Positions 1-7,851 of a DNA stretch of 33,992 nt are shown here, one piece after another (the stretch's first letter is position 1; each line of letters starts with the position of its first letter). The DNA comes from Oscillospiraceae bacterium (lineage in GTDB: Bacteria > Bacillota > Clostridia > Oscillospirales > Ruminococcaceae). The stretch covers positions 1-33,992 of the forward strand of contig JAHDPQ010000082.1 in assembly GCA_018434245.1 (NCBI GenBank), written 5' to 3'. The notes beneath the pieces are model-generated. The model saw nothing but the letters and a program-made list of their open reading frames with translations. It searched no databases and had not been told where the DNA came from. Position numbers and translations under genes: made by a program.

Positions 1-96
1 GAAGTCGGTCTGTTTTTCCAATGCGCTATAGTCAATCGCGCCGCTGTCTTCAAACGGCGTGGTCATAGCTGTAATGACTCCGAACAGCTTTTTCAT
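1..96 (-). CDS. DapA-family lyase/aldolase, N-terminal fragment
   Basis: Only the first 32 residues are inside the window; the gene runs off the left edge. They read MKKLFGVITAMTTPF, then EDSGAIDYSALEKQTDF. This is the first beta strand and T-T-P-F loop of the DapA/N-acetylneuraminate lyase (class I, Schiff-base aldolase) family. Members include dihydrodipicolinate synthase and several sugar-acid aldolases, and the fragment cannot tell them apart. The catalytic lysine would lie outside the window. The ATG is preceded by GAGGGG about 10 bases upstream. The gene diverges from an IclR regulator, which favours a catabolic sugar-acid or sialic-acid-type lyase over lysine biosynthesis; that is inference. 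Confidence 0.8.
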   Translation of the reverse strand, partial: MKKLFGVITAMTTPFEDSGAIDYSALEKQTDF

Positions 97-166
97 GATT
101 CATTTGCCCCTCTTCTATTTTTCCTGGCCCTTATGTTTCAGCAATAAGCCAGTTTATTGATGTATC

Positions 167-183
167 GTTCAGTAGTGCTGAAC
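167..183. promoter_or_regulatory. Palindrome, candidate IclR operator
   Basis: GTTCAG-N5-CTGAAC is a perfect 6+6 inverted repeat, with partial symmetry further out (TTGA on the left, TCAA on the right). It lies downstream of the predicted -10 of the leftward DapA-family gene, where a bound repressor would block transcription. The adjacent divergent regulator is the obvious candidate ligand. Binding is inferred. Confidence 0.45.
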
Positions 184-209
184 ATCATTCAATTTTTGTT
201 CTCGGCTAT

Positions 210-238
210 ATGGTAACGTAAAAAACGGGCCTTGTCAA
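210..238 (-). promoter_or_regulatory. Sigma-A promoter for the DapA-family gene
   Basis: On the minus strand TTGACA (233-238) is followed after exactly 17 bases by TACCAT (210-215). The predicted start of transcription is near 203, giving an untranslated leader of about 105 bases that contains the 167-183 palindrome. Confidence 0.6.
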
Positions 239-285
239 CGTTTTTCAAATAGCAAAGTAAACAAATTTTGTAATGATTTTTTTCC

Positions 286-313
286 TTGACAATCTCAAAA
301 GATGAGTTATATG
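286..313 (+). promoter_or_regulatory. Sigma-A promoter for the IclR regulator
   Basis: TTGACA (286-291) is followed after 16 bases by TATATG (308-313). A short inverted repeat, CTCA-N5-TGAG, lies in the spacer and could be an autoregulatory site. The message would have a leader of about 70 bases. Confidence 0.55.
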
Positions 314-390
314 TATAGTATAGGAACTTTGTTCTGCATGGTTGAACAGCATCCAGGAGTTCCACCAAATATTTGAAAGGTTTTGGCGAA

Positions 391-1248
391 TTGAGTATGA
401 AAAAAATGTCGACAAAAAAATCGGCTGTTCCGGCCGGAGAAAAGCTCGTAAGTTCTGTTAACAAAGCTTTGAGTATTTTGGAGTGTTTTACGGTAACGCA
501 ACGGGAGCTGACCCTTTCCCAGATCAGCCGCCAGCTGGGTCTGCCCAAAAGTACCGCCCTGAACTTGATACGCACCCTAGAAGCAAACGGCTATTTGCTC
601 CACCTGGCCAACTCTCAAACCTATCAACTGGGATACAAGGTGATGGGGTTGAGCTACAATCTGCGGGCTTCCATGCCCATCATCCAGTATGCCACTCCTT
701 TTTTGGAAGAGCTGCAGGTAAAAACCGGGGAAAACATCTACCTGACCAGTCATGTCAACGGGCAGGTGTTGTATATGGAGGGCGTTTATCCCAGCATCCG
801 CATTGGGAACTATTCGGTGGCGGGAAAGCTGCTGCCTCTTCACTGCACCGGATGCGGCAAGGCCATGATGGCCTACCTGCCCGAAGAGGAATTGGAGGAA
901 GTGATTCGCCAGTGGGGGCTTCCCAAAATTACCCAAAACACCATTAGCACCCGAGAGCATCTGGAGGAGGAGCTGGCTCTTACCCGCAAGCGGGGCTACG
1001 CTCTGGATCTGGAGGAGGAAACTTTAGGAGTAAAGTGTGTCGCCATGCCCATTCGGGACAGCGTGGGGTATCCCACCGGTGCCATTAGTATCTCCGGAAC
1101 GGTGATGAGTATGCGGGATGAACTGATTGAAGATTACGCTAAAATGATCTCCCGGGTTTGCAGCGTCCTTATTGCCAACGCCCATCAGTTTCCGGCGGCT
1201 CAGCTGCGTCAAAAACGGAAGGAATCCCAGGAAATTGTCGGGTTTTAG
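391..1248 (+). CDS. IclR-family transcriptional regulator
   Basis: A DNA-binding regulator with the two IclR domains. A winged helix-turn-helix comes first (VNKALSILECF, then LTLSQISRQLGLPKST and the wing), roughly residues 22-80. The effector-binding domain follows, with GKAMMAYLPEEEL in the middle and GVKCVAMPIRD and GAISISG near the C-terminus. Length, about 285 residues, is slightly above the usual 250-270 because of a basic N-terminal tail and a polar C-terminal tail. The start is uncertain. GAAAGG (375-380) sits 10 bases before TTG 391, which I chose; ATG 397, ATG 406 and TTG 373 are in the same frame. It is divergent from the DapA-family gene and probably regulates it. The effector is unknown. 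Confidence 0.88.
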   Translation: MSMKKMSTKKSAVPAGEKLVSSVNKALSILECFTVTQRELTLSQISRQLGLPKSTALNLIRTLEANGYLLHLANSQTYQLGYKVMGLSYNLRASMPIIQYATPFLEELQVKTGENIYLTSHVNGQVLYMEGVYPSIRIGNYSVAGKLLPLHCTGCGKAMMAYLPEEELEEVIRQWGLPKITQNTISTREHLEEELALTRKRGYALDLEEETLGVKCVAMPIRDSVGYPTGAISISGTVMSMRDELIEDYAKMISRVCSVLIANAHQFPAAQLRQKRKESQEIVGF

Positions 1249-1270
1249 CAGGTTTGGCCGGCAGGATCCG

Positions 1271-1385
1271 CCACGATTGTAATGGTTATAGGTATCACTT
1301 TACATATCCATTTTGTCCAAGCGTATACAAAAAAGTCACGCTCCTGATAGGAGCGTGACTTTTAACTATGTAAAGTGAATCGTGG
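1271..1385. repeat. Nested inverted repeats around a terminator
   Basis: Three sets of arms share a centre. The outer pair is CCACGATT (1271-1278) with AATCGTGG (1378-1385). The middle pair is CACTTTACATA (1296-1306) with TATGTAAAGTG (1367-1377). The inner hairpin is 1331-1363. On the right side the outer and middle arms touch; on the left they are separated by 17 bases. It lies between convergent genes. Confidence 0.6.
1331..1363. terminator. Bidirectional intrinsic terminator
   Basis: A perfect 15-bp stem, AAAAGTCACGCTCCT with its complement, around a GAT loop. A-runs and T-runs at the ends let it work for the rightward iclR-type gene and the leftward operon end. Confidence 0.8.
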
Positions 1386-1452
1386 TGTGGAAAGCCCAAA
1401 AGTGCTCCCACTTTGATCCACAAAGGGCAAACCTGCTGATTTTGAGTTCTAT

Positions 1453-1881
1453 CTAAATCGGCACTGTCTCATCCGAATAGGGCTTAATATCCAGCAGGGG
1501 GGTTCCGTTCAGCATGTCCACTCCCCGAAAGGTAAGCCTGCAGCCGTCTACCTCCAAAAACCGCACCACGGTAACGCCTATGTAGTTGGGACGATGGGGG
1601 CTCCGGGTGGAAAAGACCCCTACCTCTCCTTCAAACCGGGGGGAAGAGGTGGTCAGGCGATATCCCTTGGACTGGTTAAAGTGAAAAATCAGCAGGGCGC
1701 GGGAGCCGGGCTGAATGCCTGCGATTCCCTCCCGAAACTCCTCAAAAATATGCACTGTTCCCTTGACATTGGGGTTCCGATAGGGGGATTGTGGGTGGTA
1801 AGGAGGAACCCGCAGGTCCCCGGGGGTCTGAAAGGGAGTCTCAATTCTCCCAATGGGCTTTAGGATCATCTCTTCCATCAT
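1453..1881 (-). CDS. TrmO/TsaA-family protein, minimal form
   Basis: A 142-residue protein of the TrmO (TsaA, UPF0066) family, whose E. coli member N6-methylates t6A37 of tRNA using SAM. The family signatures are visible: IGRIETPFQTP at the N-terminus, SPHRPNYIGVTVVRF, and DMLNGTPLLDIKPY at the C-terminus. Only the beta-barrel domain is present; the E. coli enzyme has an extra C-terminal domain. The start was set by GGAGG 5 bases before ATG 1881; ATG 1878 (8-base spacing) is equally possible. It is the last leftward gene after the GntP permease, separated by a hairpin, so it may be only partly co-transcribed with the catabolic operon. Short TsaA proteins in anaerobes sometimes sit away from tRNA genes, so the substrate is not certain. 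Confidence 0.85.
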   Translation of the reverse strand: MMEEMILKPIGRIETPFQTPGDLRVPPYHPQSPYRNPNVKGTVHIFEEFREGIAGIQPGSRALLIFHFNQSKGYRLTTSSPRFEGEVGVFSTRSPHRPNYIGVTVVRFLEVDGCRLTFRGVDMLNGTPLLDIKPYSDETVPI

Positions 1882-2020
1882 AACATCCTCCCATTCTGTC
1901 GGATTTGGCGCAAGCTTCTTCCCGGCAGAGTCCCCCTGCCCTTCTAGTCTCGACCCTACCGATCCATTGCATGTTAACACAGAAACCGGCGGCCAGTCAA
2001 TGATAGGAGAGGACCACAAT

Positions 2021-2060
2021 ACACAACAGACGGAACGCCAATGCATCCCGCCTGTTGTGT
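2021..2060 (-). terminator. Hairpin downstream of the GntP gene
   Basis: ACACAACAGACGG (2021-2033) pairs with CCGCCTGTTGTGT (2048-2060). The single mismatch becomes a G-U pair in the leftward transcript, so the structure favours that strand. The T-tract after it is weak (interrupted Ts), so read-through into the TrmO-like gene is possible. Confidence 0.5.
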
Positions 2061-2078
2061 TGCTCGATCTATGATTGC

Positions 2079-3419
2079 TTAGGGCAAGTTGGGGAACAGG
2101 GTAAAGAGTATGACAGCCAGCAAACCTCCGGCCAGGGTGGCGACAACGGTCAGCTTGAAGATCGGCATATAGGCAGTTTCGTGAGTTTCATCACAAACGC
2201 CGTTCATCAGCCCGACAATTGCACCGTTATGGGGCAGGGAGTCCAATCCGATGGAGGCAATGGACATCACCCGGTGCAGAGTCCTGGCGGGGACACCAAG
2301 GGCCAGATAGCTGGGGGCCAACATGGGAACCGTAATACCAAGACCGCCGGAGGCAGAACCTGCCAACCCGCAGATGACGGTGGTGGAGACAAAGGCACTG
2401 AGAACAGGAGGTCCGGGCATGTTTAGCACGGCATTGATCATGGACTGGAAGGCGGGAGCCGCTTGGGCAACCGACCCAAACCCGATGACGGCGCACATTC
2501 CGCTGATGACGGTGATGGTATTTCCGCACGCATGCCCGATGGAGGTAAAGATCTCCTTTTTGTCCTTGATCTGCTTCCACATGATGATGGGGCAAACCAG
2601 TGCGGAAAGCAGGATGGCGTATTCCGCGCGGAACACCTGCTGGCCGCCGATTCTCAGGTTGATGAGAATCACAATAACCACCATGGGAATCAGGGCAACC
2701 CATCCGTTGGGCAGATTCTCCACCTCGTCGTCATTGACAAAGGTGTCCTGAGGCTTTGCCACAAAGTGTTCGCCATTGGCCTGGGCCTTTTTGATCATAA
2801 GATTCAGCCAGATGATGCAACCGATCAGAACCAGAGTTAGGACAAACCAGCCGACGACAAGGCCCGACGAGGGGGAAACTGAGGTCTCACCCAACTCCAC
2901 CAGTCCCCAGTAGGGAATCAGGTTCTGGGAAGCAGGGGAACCAGGGACCACCTGACCGGCAGTGGCTACTCCCACAATCAGGGCAGCGGGAACAAAGCGC
3001 CTGGGCCAATCCATCTCCCGGAAGATTCCAAGGGCGATGGGCAGAATGGCAAAGGCTGCAATCCACACACTGACGCCGCCAATGCACAGAATAAAGCAGG
3101 TGACAGGAATGGCCGCAACAATCCACTTTTTAGGTATCTTTGACACCAGCAATCTGGAAACCGCAGAAGCTGCGTTGGTCACCCGCATCATGGCGCCAAA
3201 GACGCCGCCACTGAGAAACAGGAAAAAGTAGGATTTAAAGTATCTTAAAAAACCGTCCAAGTAGTATTCCGTCAGACCCGGATCAAAGCCGATTCCGCTG
3301 GTATACGCTACAACCAAAGCCGCAAGAATGGCTGTCAGATATATGTTTGCGCCCCTCATCATCATGACAACCAGCAATGCCAAGGCGGCAATAATGCCAA
3401 ACAAGCTTAAATAGTTCAC
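2079..3419 (-). CDS. GntP-family organic-acid/H+ permease
   Basis: A 446-residue, highly hydrophobic transporter of the GntP family (gluconate, related sugar acids, D-3-hydroxybutyrate and other hydroxy acids). The C-terminal half carries the family signature: GGLGITVPMLAPSYLALG, HRVMSIASIGLDSLPHNG and DETHETAYMPIFKLT. A dozen or so membrane segments are apparent. I chose the GTG at 3419 because GGAGGG lies 6 bases upstream; a longer reading to 3494 has no such site. It follows the SDR gene after 182 bases and is the likely importer for the pathway. The family is clear but the substrate is not; gluconate itself is unlikely because no gluconate kinase is nearby. Confidence 0.9.
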   Translation of the reverse strand: MNYLSLFGIIAALALLVVMMMRGANIYLTAILAALVVAYTSGIGFDPGLTEYYLDGFLRYFKSYFFLFLSGGVFGAMMRVTNAASAVSRLLVSKIPKKWIVAAIPVTCFILCIGGVSVWIAAFAILPIALGIFREMDWPRRFVPAALIVGVATAGQVVPGSPASQNLIPYWGLVELGETSVSPSSGLVVGWFVLTLVLIGCIIWLNLMIKKAQANGEHFVAKPQDTFVNDDEVENLPNGWVALIPMVVIVILINLRIGGQQVFRAEYAILLSALVCPIIMWKQIKDKKEIFTSIGHACGNTITVISGMCAVIGFGSVAQAAPAFQSMINAVLNMPGPPVLSAFVSTTVICGLAGSASGGLGITVPMLAPSYLALGVPARTLHRVMSIASIGLDSLPHNGAIVGLMNGVCDETHETAYMPIFKLTVVATLAGGLLAVILFTLFPNLP

Positions 3420-3601
3420 AAAATACCCTCCTAAAATCATATCAAGAAGAACCTGGGGGGAAAGTGCGGTTGTGCCGCTTTGCTGCTTGATCACAGCGTA
3501 GCTGTGTTGCCTTTCCTAGCATAATACAACTTGCCGGAGTAGGCAAACAGAAGTTAATGCGGCAGAGAGTTTATCCCACTATGGTAGAGGGTTCCAACAC
3601 C
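3420..3601 (-). other. SDR-GntP intergenic spacer
   Basis: The spacer holds two small inverted repeats on the leftward transcript, TTGCC-N6-GGCAA and CACAGC-N3-GCTGTG (3492-3506), and a TATTAT box near 3520. I see no T-rich terminator. A weak internal promoter for the permease is possible but its -35 box is poor. Confidence 0.3.
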
Positions 3602-4381
3602 TCAGCACATCACCTGGCCGCCGTTGAGCAGAATGTTTTGACCGGTTATGTTGTCTGCGGCATCCGATGCCAAAAAGGATACTAGCTTGGCAATATCCTC
3701 AGCCGGTTGAAACCTACCCAGAGGAATGGCCTTGGTCGCCGCCTCTTTGTATTCCTCCATGGTGATGCCGCGCATATCGCTGACCTTTTGCATAATGCTG
3801 TCCTGCATTTCGGATGCAACGGTTCCGGGGCAATAGGCGTTCACCGTGATGTTATGTTTGCCAAAGTAAAGGGCCAACGACCTTGTAAATCCACGGATGG
3901 CCCACTTGGTGGCACCATACTCCATCAGCTCCTCCACTTGACGGTAGGAAGACTGGCTGGCCGCATTGATGATCTTGCCTTTTCCCTGCTTCATCATGTA
4001 CTTTGCCGCTGCTTTGACGCAGATTAACATGGAAACTACATTGATGTGGAAGGTGTTGAGCATATCCTGAGGTTTGATGTCAAACAGGCCTCGGATGGGG
4101 CAAACTCCGGCATTGTTGACCAAAACATCAATTCTGCCGTATGTTTTAAAGGTGTCCTCCATCATTTTGGCTACCTGCTCCTCGTTGGTGACATCAGCCA
4201 CCACAGGCAGGCATCGTACCCCCAGCTCTTTCACCTCTTGGGCAACCTTTTGGATTTGCTCGGACCGAATATCGTTGACCGCCAGGTCGAATCCGTCTTT
4301 GGCCAGCTGCAACGCAATAGCGCGACCAATTCCGGCACCTGCCCCTGTTATGACCGCAACTTTGTTTGTATGTATACTCAT
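3602..4381 (-). CDS. SDR dehydrogenase, BudC/acetoin-reductase type
   Basis: A 259-residue short-chain dehydrogenase. The NAD(P)-binding TGAGAGIG is at residues 12-19, NNAG at 89-92, and the catalytic set at Ser142, Tyr155 and Lys159 (YGATK). The body resembles acetoin reductase/meso-2,3-butanediol dehydrogenases: KDGF at 29-32, GKIINAASQS, AIRGFTRSLA and ITVNAYCPG. Other roles, such as a 3-hydroxy-acid dehydrogenase, cannot be excluded. The ATG at 4381 has no ribosome site of its own; it overlaps the stop of a 12-codon reading frame that does (see 4378-4416). In the operon it lies between the ALDH and GntP genes, so it probably makes the first oxidation of an imported hydroxy compound. Confidence 0.85.
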   Translation of the reverse strand: MSIHTNKVAVITGAGAGIGRAIALQLAKDGFDLAVNDIRSEQIQKVAQEVKELGVRCLPVVADVTNEEQVAKMMEDTFKTYGRIDVLVNNAGVCPIRGLFDIKPQDMLNTFHINVVSMLICVKAAAKYMMKQGKGKIINAASQSSYRQVEELMEYGATKWAIRGFTRSLALYFGKHNITVNAYCPGTVASEMQDSIMQKVSDMRGITMEEYKEAATKAIPLGRFQPAEDIAKLVSFLASDAADNITGQNILLNGGQVMC

Positions 4382-4416
4382 AAAATTCGCGAAAGCTGAG
4401 AACATCCAGCTTCCAC
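4378..4416 (-). CDS. 12-codon leader peptide coupled to the SDR gene
   Basis: AGGAGG (4423-4428) is followed 6 bases later by GTG, which opens a frame reading MEAGCSQLSRIL and ending in TGA. That TGA overlaps the ATG of the SDR gene (ATGA). The strong site is out of frame with the SDR, so ribosomes probably reach the SDR by termination and reinitiation. The alternative is an in-frame SDR start at ATG 4405-4403, 17 bases after AGGAGG, which is too far. Confidence 0.4.
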   Translation of the reverse strand: MEAGCSQLSRIL

Positions 4417-4455
4417 TATCAACCTCCTGTCCCAATTGATATAGGCTTACAAGAC

Positions 4456-5967
4456 TTAGATAGTGCCGTCCCAAGTGGAGACGTTCTTGGTTTTCTGCTC
4501 TTCTTCGTCAAACCAGCGGGTGGTGACCACCTTGGTCTCGGTGAAGAAGCGGAAGGCATCCTTACCCAAAGAATGCAGATCACCAAAGAAGGAGTTCTTG
4601 TGGCCAGAGAAGGGGAACATTCCCACGGGAACAGGAATTCCCACGTTGATTCCCACGTTACCGGCATCGGTATGGCGGGCGAACTCCCGTGCGTAGTAGC
4701 CGCTCTGGGTGTAGATGACAGAGCCGTTGGCGAACTCGTTGGCGTTCATCAGGGCAAGGCCTTCTTCAAAGGTTTTGACGCGCTTGACACACACAACCGG
4801 CCCAAAGACTTCCTTGTCGCCGATGGACATTTCGGGAGTTACCTTGTCAAAGATGGTAGGCCCAACATAGAACCCCTCTTCATAGCCGGGAACAGTGACA
4901 CCCCGGCCATCCAGCACCAGCTCGGCGCCCTCGTCAATCCCCTTCTGAATCCAATCTTCAACATACTTTTTATGTCCTGCGTTGATCAGGGGGCCAAGAG
5001 CAGTAGTCTTGTCGTAAGCGGGGCCAATTTTCAGTTTTTTGGCTTGAGAGATCAGCTCAGCCACCAGTTCGTCGGCGATGTCTTCCTGCACGACAATAGA
5101 GGGAAGAGCCATGCAGCGCTCACCGGCGCAGCCAAAGGAAGAGTTGACAATTCCGGCTACCGTGCGGCCGATGGGAGCATCGGACATGACCAGCGCATGG
5201 TTCTTCGCCTCGCACATGGCCTGCACCCGCTTGCCGTTGGCCGCAGCCGTTGTGTAGATGTGCTTGCCCACCGTGGTGGAGCCTACAAAGGTCACACCCT
5301 TGATATCGGGGTGGGTCAGGAGGATTTCCGCCTCGTTGCGGGAGCAGGTGACAACGTTGAGAACACCGTCGGGCAGACCCGCCTCTTTATACAGCTGGGC
5401 AATCCGCAAGGAGGTCTGGGGGGTAAAGGTTGCCGCCTTGAGTACCATGGTGTTGCCGGTAGCCACACAGAGGGACACCATCCAGCCCATGGGGATCATA
5501 GCAGGGAAATTAAAGGGTGCAATGCCAGCAAATACGCCCATGGGCTCCCGGTACATGACGGTGTCAAACCCGGAGGAGGTATCCATTAGGCTTTCGCCCA
5601 GCATCAGGTTGGGGGCAGCGATGGCCTGCTCGGTGGCTTCCTTGCATTTGAGAACGTCGCCCCGGGATTCATCCAGATTCTTGCCGTTTTCCAGAGCCAC
5701 CAGATGGGTCAGCTCATCTATGTGCTGCTCCATCAGCTCCCGGACCTTGTACAGAATCTGCACCCGCTTGAGGACAGGGGTTCCGGACCATGCGGGATAG
5801 GCGGCGGTGGCACAGGCGACGGCGTGCTCTACTTCTTCCTTGGTGCAGCAGGGAACCTTTGCAATTACCTTGCCGGTACTGGGGTCGTAAGCGTCGGTAT
5901 ACTTGGTTGTTGCCGACTCTACAAAATCTCCGTTGATAAAGGGCTTGAGCATTTTGATCTCATTCAT
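4456..5967 (-). CDS. mmsA: CoA-acylating (methyl)malonate-semialdehyde dehydrogenase-type ALDH
   Basis: A 503-residue aldehyde dehydrogenase of the MmsA/IolA group. These enzymes convert malonate or methylmalonate semialdehyde to acetyl- or propionyl-CoA with loss of CO2. Group-specific marks are present: catalytic Cys285 in GCAGERCMA, Arg284 next to it, Arg102 in DESRGDV (both arginines contact the substrate carboxylate), the AKNH segment near residue 255, and GINVGIPVP with FPFSGHKNSFFGD near the C-terminus. GAGGAG lies 7 bases before the ATG. It sits between the VOC and SDR genes. In this operon it could act on a carboxylated semialdehyde made by the SDR, or serve as an acylating acetaldehyde dehydrogenase after acetoin cleavage. 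The conserved arginines favour the former. Confidence 0.92.
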   Translation of the reverse strand: MNEIKMLKPFINGDFVESATTKYTDAYDPSTGKVIAKVPCCTKEEVEHAVACATAAYPAWSGTPVLKRVQILYKVRELMEQHIDELTHLVALENGKNLDESRGDVLKCKEATEQAIAAPNLMLGESLMDTSSGFDTVMYREPMGVFAGIAPFNFPAMIPMGWMVSLCVATGNTMVLKAATFTPQTSLRIAQLYKEAGLPDGVLNVVTCSRNEAEILLTHPDIKGVTFVGSTTVGKHIYTTAAANGKRVQAMCEAKNHALVMSDAPIGRTVAGIVNSSFGCAGERCMALPSIVVQEDIADELVAELISQAKKLKIGPAYDKTTALGPLINAGHKKYVEDWIQKGIDEGAELVLDGRGVTVPGYEEGFYVGPTIFDKVTPEMSIGDKEVFGPVVCVKRVKTFEEGLALMNANEFANGSVIYTQSGYYAREFARHTDAGNVGINVGIPVPVGMFPFSGHKNSFFGDLHSLGKDAFRFFTETKVVTTRWFDEEEQKTKNVSTWDGTI

Positions 5968-6000
5968 AATAATACTCCTCTACTGATCGATAAAATTTGC

Positions 6001-6450
6001 TTACTCCCAACTCATAATCTCCACGACATTGCCCTCGGGGTCCTGTGCGTAGACGATGTTCAGCATCTTGTTCAGACTGGGGTAAAACTGCCGCACCCGC
6101 TCGCCGATCGCGCTGCCGCCTTCCTCCAAGCATTTCTGGAAGGTGGCGTCCACATCGTTCACTTCAAAGGCCACATGGGCAAAACCGTATCCATTGATAT
6201 TGGCAGGCTTTCCATCGGGAATGTTGTAGGTAAAAATTTCAAAAGTCGGACCCCCTTCGGGGTAGCCGGGCAGGGCGATATGCTCGCCTTCTACATGGGC
6301 CCCGGGGATGCCGGTGACCTTTTCGAACCACTCGCCAGAAAGATCCCGCTTGGGACCTGCCGGCACACAGCCGAACACCTTCTGATAAAAGGCAGAAAGC
6401 TTTTTCCAGTCTTTTGCGACAATGTTGGTGTGAGTGTATCTGGCCGACAT
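6001..6450 (-). CDS. VOC-superfamily (glyoxalase-like) protein
   Basis: A 149-residue single-chain vicinal-oxygen-chelate protein with two beta-alpha-beta-beta-beta modules. Likely metal ligands are His7 in YTHTNIVAKDW, a mid-chain acidic residue in PTFEIF, His in GFAHVAFEVNDVD and Glu near the end in GNVVEIMSWE. The AFEVNDVDAT and EGNVVEI stretches resemble lactoylglutathione-lyase and methylmalonyl-CoA-epimerase relatives, but the sequence is not diagnostic of either. AGGAGG precedes the ATG by 6 bases. It starts 11 bases after the stop of the E3 gene, so it is clearly in the same transcript. A role in isomerising or detoxifying an oxo-intermediate of the pathway is inference. Confidence 0.75.
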   Translation of the reverse strand: MSARYTHTNIVAKDWKKLSAFYQKVFGCVPAGPKRDLSGEWFEKVTGIPGAHVEGEHIALPGYPEGGPTFEIFTYNIPDGKPANINGYGFAHVAFEVNDVDATFQKCLEEGGSAIGERVRQFYPSLNKMLNIVYAQDPEGNVVEIMSWE

Positions 6451-6461
6451 GGCAATCCTCC

Positions 6462-7841
6462 TTATAAAACACGTCGGGGCGCGTGACTGCTCATCCCCTC
6501 TACATCGTGTGCGGCCTCCATCACCATTTCGCTGACAGTGGGGTGGGGATGAATGGTCCGGGCCAGCTCGTCGATGGTGCCTTCCGAGCGCTTGAGGACA
6601 CAGAGCTCCGCGATGATGTCGGTTGCACGAGGAGCCATGATGTGGGCTCCCAGCAGCTCTCCCGTATCCTCTTGGGTGATCAATTTGACAAACCCGGTGC
6701 TCTCGCCCATGACGGTGGCCTTGCCGTTATGGGAAACTGAGAAGCGCCCTACTTTGTACCGATAACCCTTCTCCCGCGCCTGCTCCTCGGTAAGGCCTAC
6801 GGCGGCAATTTCGGGAGAGGTGTACACGCAGCTGGGGATGACATCATACTGCATTACATCGTTTTTTCCGGCGATGTTGGCTGCGGCCACCAGCCCTTGG
6901 GCAGAGGCCACATGGGCCAGCTGAAGCTTTCCGGTGATGTCGCCAATGGCGTAGATGTTGGGAACGGATGTATGCATGGTGTCGTCCACCATCACAAAGC
7001 CTCTTTGCATCTTGACTCCAACGGCCTCCAGACCCAACCCGGCAGTGACCGGTATCCGCCCGGTCGCCACAACCACCTGCTCAGCCTGAACTTGGGATTT
7101 CTTCCCGCCGTGCTCGTAGATGCACAGGCCCTTTTTTAGCTCCAGGACCTTGGCGTTTGTGATGACTTCGACCCCCTGCCGCTGAAGCACCTTGGCGCAG
7201 GCGGCAGACAGTTCCGCATCCATTCCGCCGAGGATGTTGGGAAGCATTTCAATGACTGTGACTTTTTTGCCCAGCATGGAAAAAATTCCGGCAAACTCGA
7301 TGCCGATGACGCCTCCACCAATAATCACCAAAGATTCCGGGCATGTTTCCAGCGCGAGAACCTCATCGGAGCTGAGAGCACCCGACCCCCTGAGTCCGGG
7401 AATGGGGGGCTGGGAGGGTGCAGACCCGGTGGCCAGTATCAGGTTGGCAGCGGTAATCTGCCGTCCGTTTACCGCAATGGTGTGGGTGTTTTTTAGGGTT
7501 CCGGCTCCTTGAATCACCTCGACTCCTGCCTGCTTGAGCAGTGCTCCTACTCCCCCGCTCAGTCTAGCCACCACTTGGTCTTTCCGTTTCATGATCTGAT
7601 CGAACCGAAACCCCACATTGGATACCGTAATGCCAAAATCCCCTGCACCCTGAATTTCCCGGTACAGCTGGGCACTGTGGAGCATGGATTTGGTAGGCAT
7701 GCATCCCCGGTTGAGGCAGGTTCCGCCCAGAGCACCCTTTTCGATCAGCACTGTCCGCTTTCCAAGAAAGGCGCAGCGGACTGCCGCTACATATCCGCCG
7801 GGGCCGCCGCCCAATACTGCAACATCATAGTTATATTTCAT
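6462..7841 (-). CDS. lpdA: Dihydrolipoyl dehydrogenase (E3)
   Basis: A 459-residue flavoprotein that reoxidises the dihydrolipoyl group of E2 with NAD+. FAD-binding GGGPGG is at 11-16. The redox disulfide is Cys42-Cys47 in GGTCLNRGCMPTK, the NAD-binding GGGVIGIEFA is mid-chain, and GDITGKLQLAHVAS binds FAD. The C-terminal active-site pair is His433/Glu438 in HPHPTVSE, with Pro432 replacing the more usual Ala. There is no N-terminal lipoyl domain. AGGAG sits upstream of the ATG, 10 bases after the E2 stop, so it is dedicated to this operon's complex. Confidence 0.95.
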   Translation of the reverse strand: MKYNYDVAVLGGGPGGYVAAVRCAFLGKRTVLIEKGALGGTCLNRGCMPTKSMLHSAQLYREIQGAGDFGITVSNVGFRFDQIMKRKDQVVARLSGGVGALLKQAGVEVIQGAGTLKNTHTIAVNGRQITAANLILATGSAPSQPPIPGLRGSGALSSDEVLALETCPESLVIIGGGVIGIEFAGIFSMLGKKVTVIEMLPNILGGMDAELSAACAKVLQRQGVEVITNAKVLELKKGLCIYEHGGKKSQVQAEQVVVATGRIPVTAGLGLEAVGVKMQRGFVMVDDTMHTSVPNIYAIGDITGKLQLAHVASAQGLVAAANIAGKNDVMQYDVIPSCVYTSPEIAAVGLTEEQAREKGYRYKVGRFSVSHNGKATVMGESTGFVKLITQEDTGELLGAHIMAPRATDIIAELCVLKRSEGTIDELARTIHPHPTVSEMVMEAAHDVEGMSSHAPRRVL

Positions 7842-7851
7842 TTGTATACTC

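Noticed and set aside
373-390. TTG 373 as the start of the IclR regulator
   Set aside because: The nearest purine-rich site (AGGAG) is 13 bases away. GAAAGG then TTG 391 has normal spacing.
1882-2046. N-terminal extension of the TrmO-like protein
   Set aside because: The extra 55 residues include the operon hairpin and have no homology to the family; GGAGG sits at 1881.
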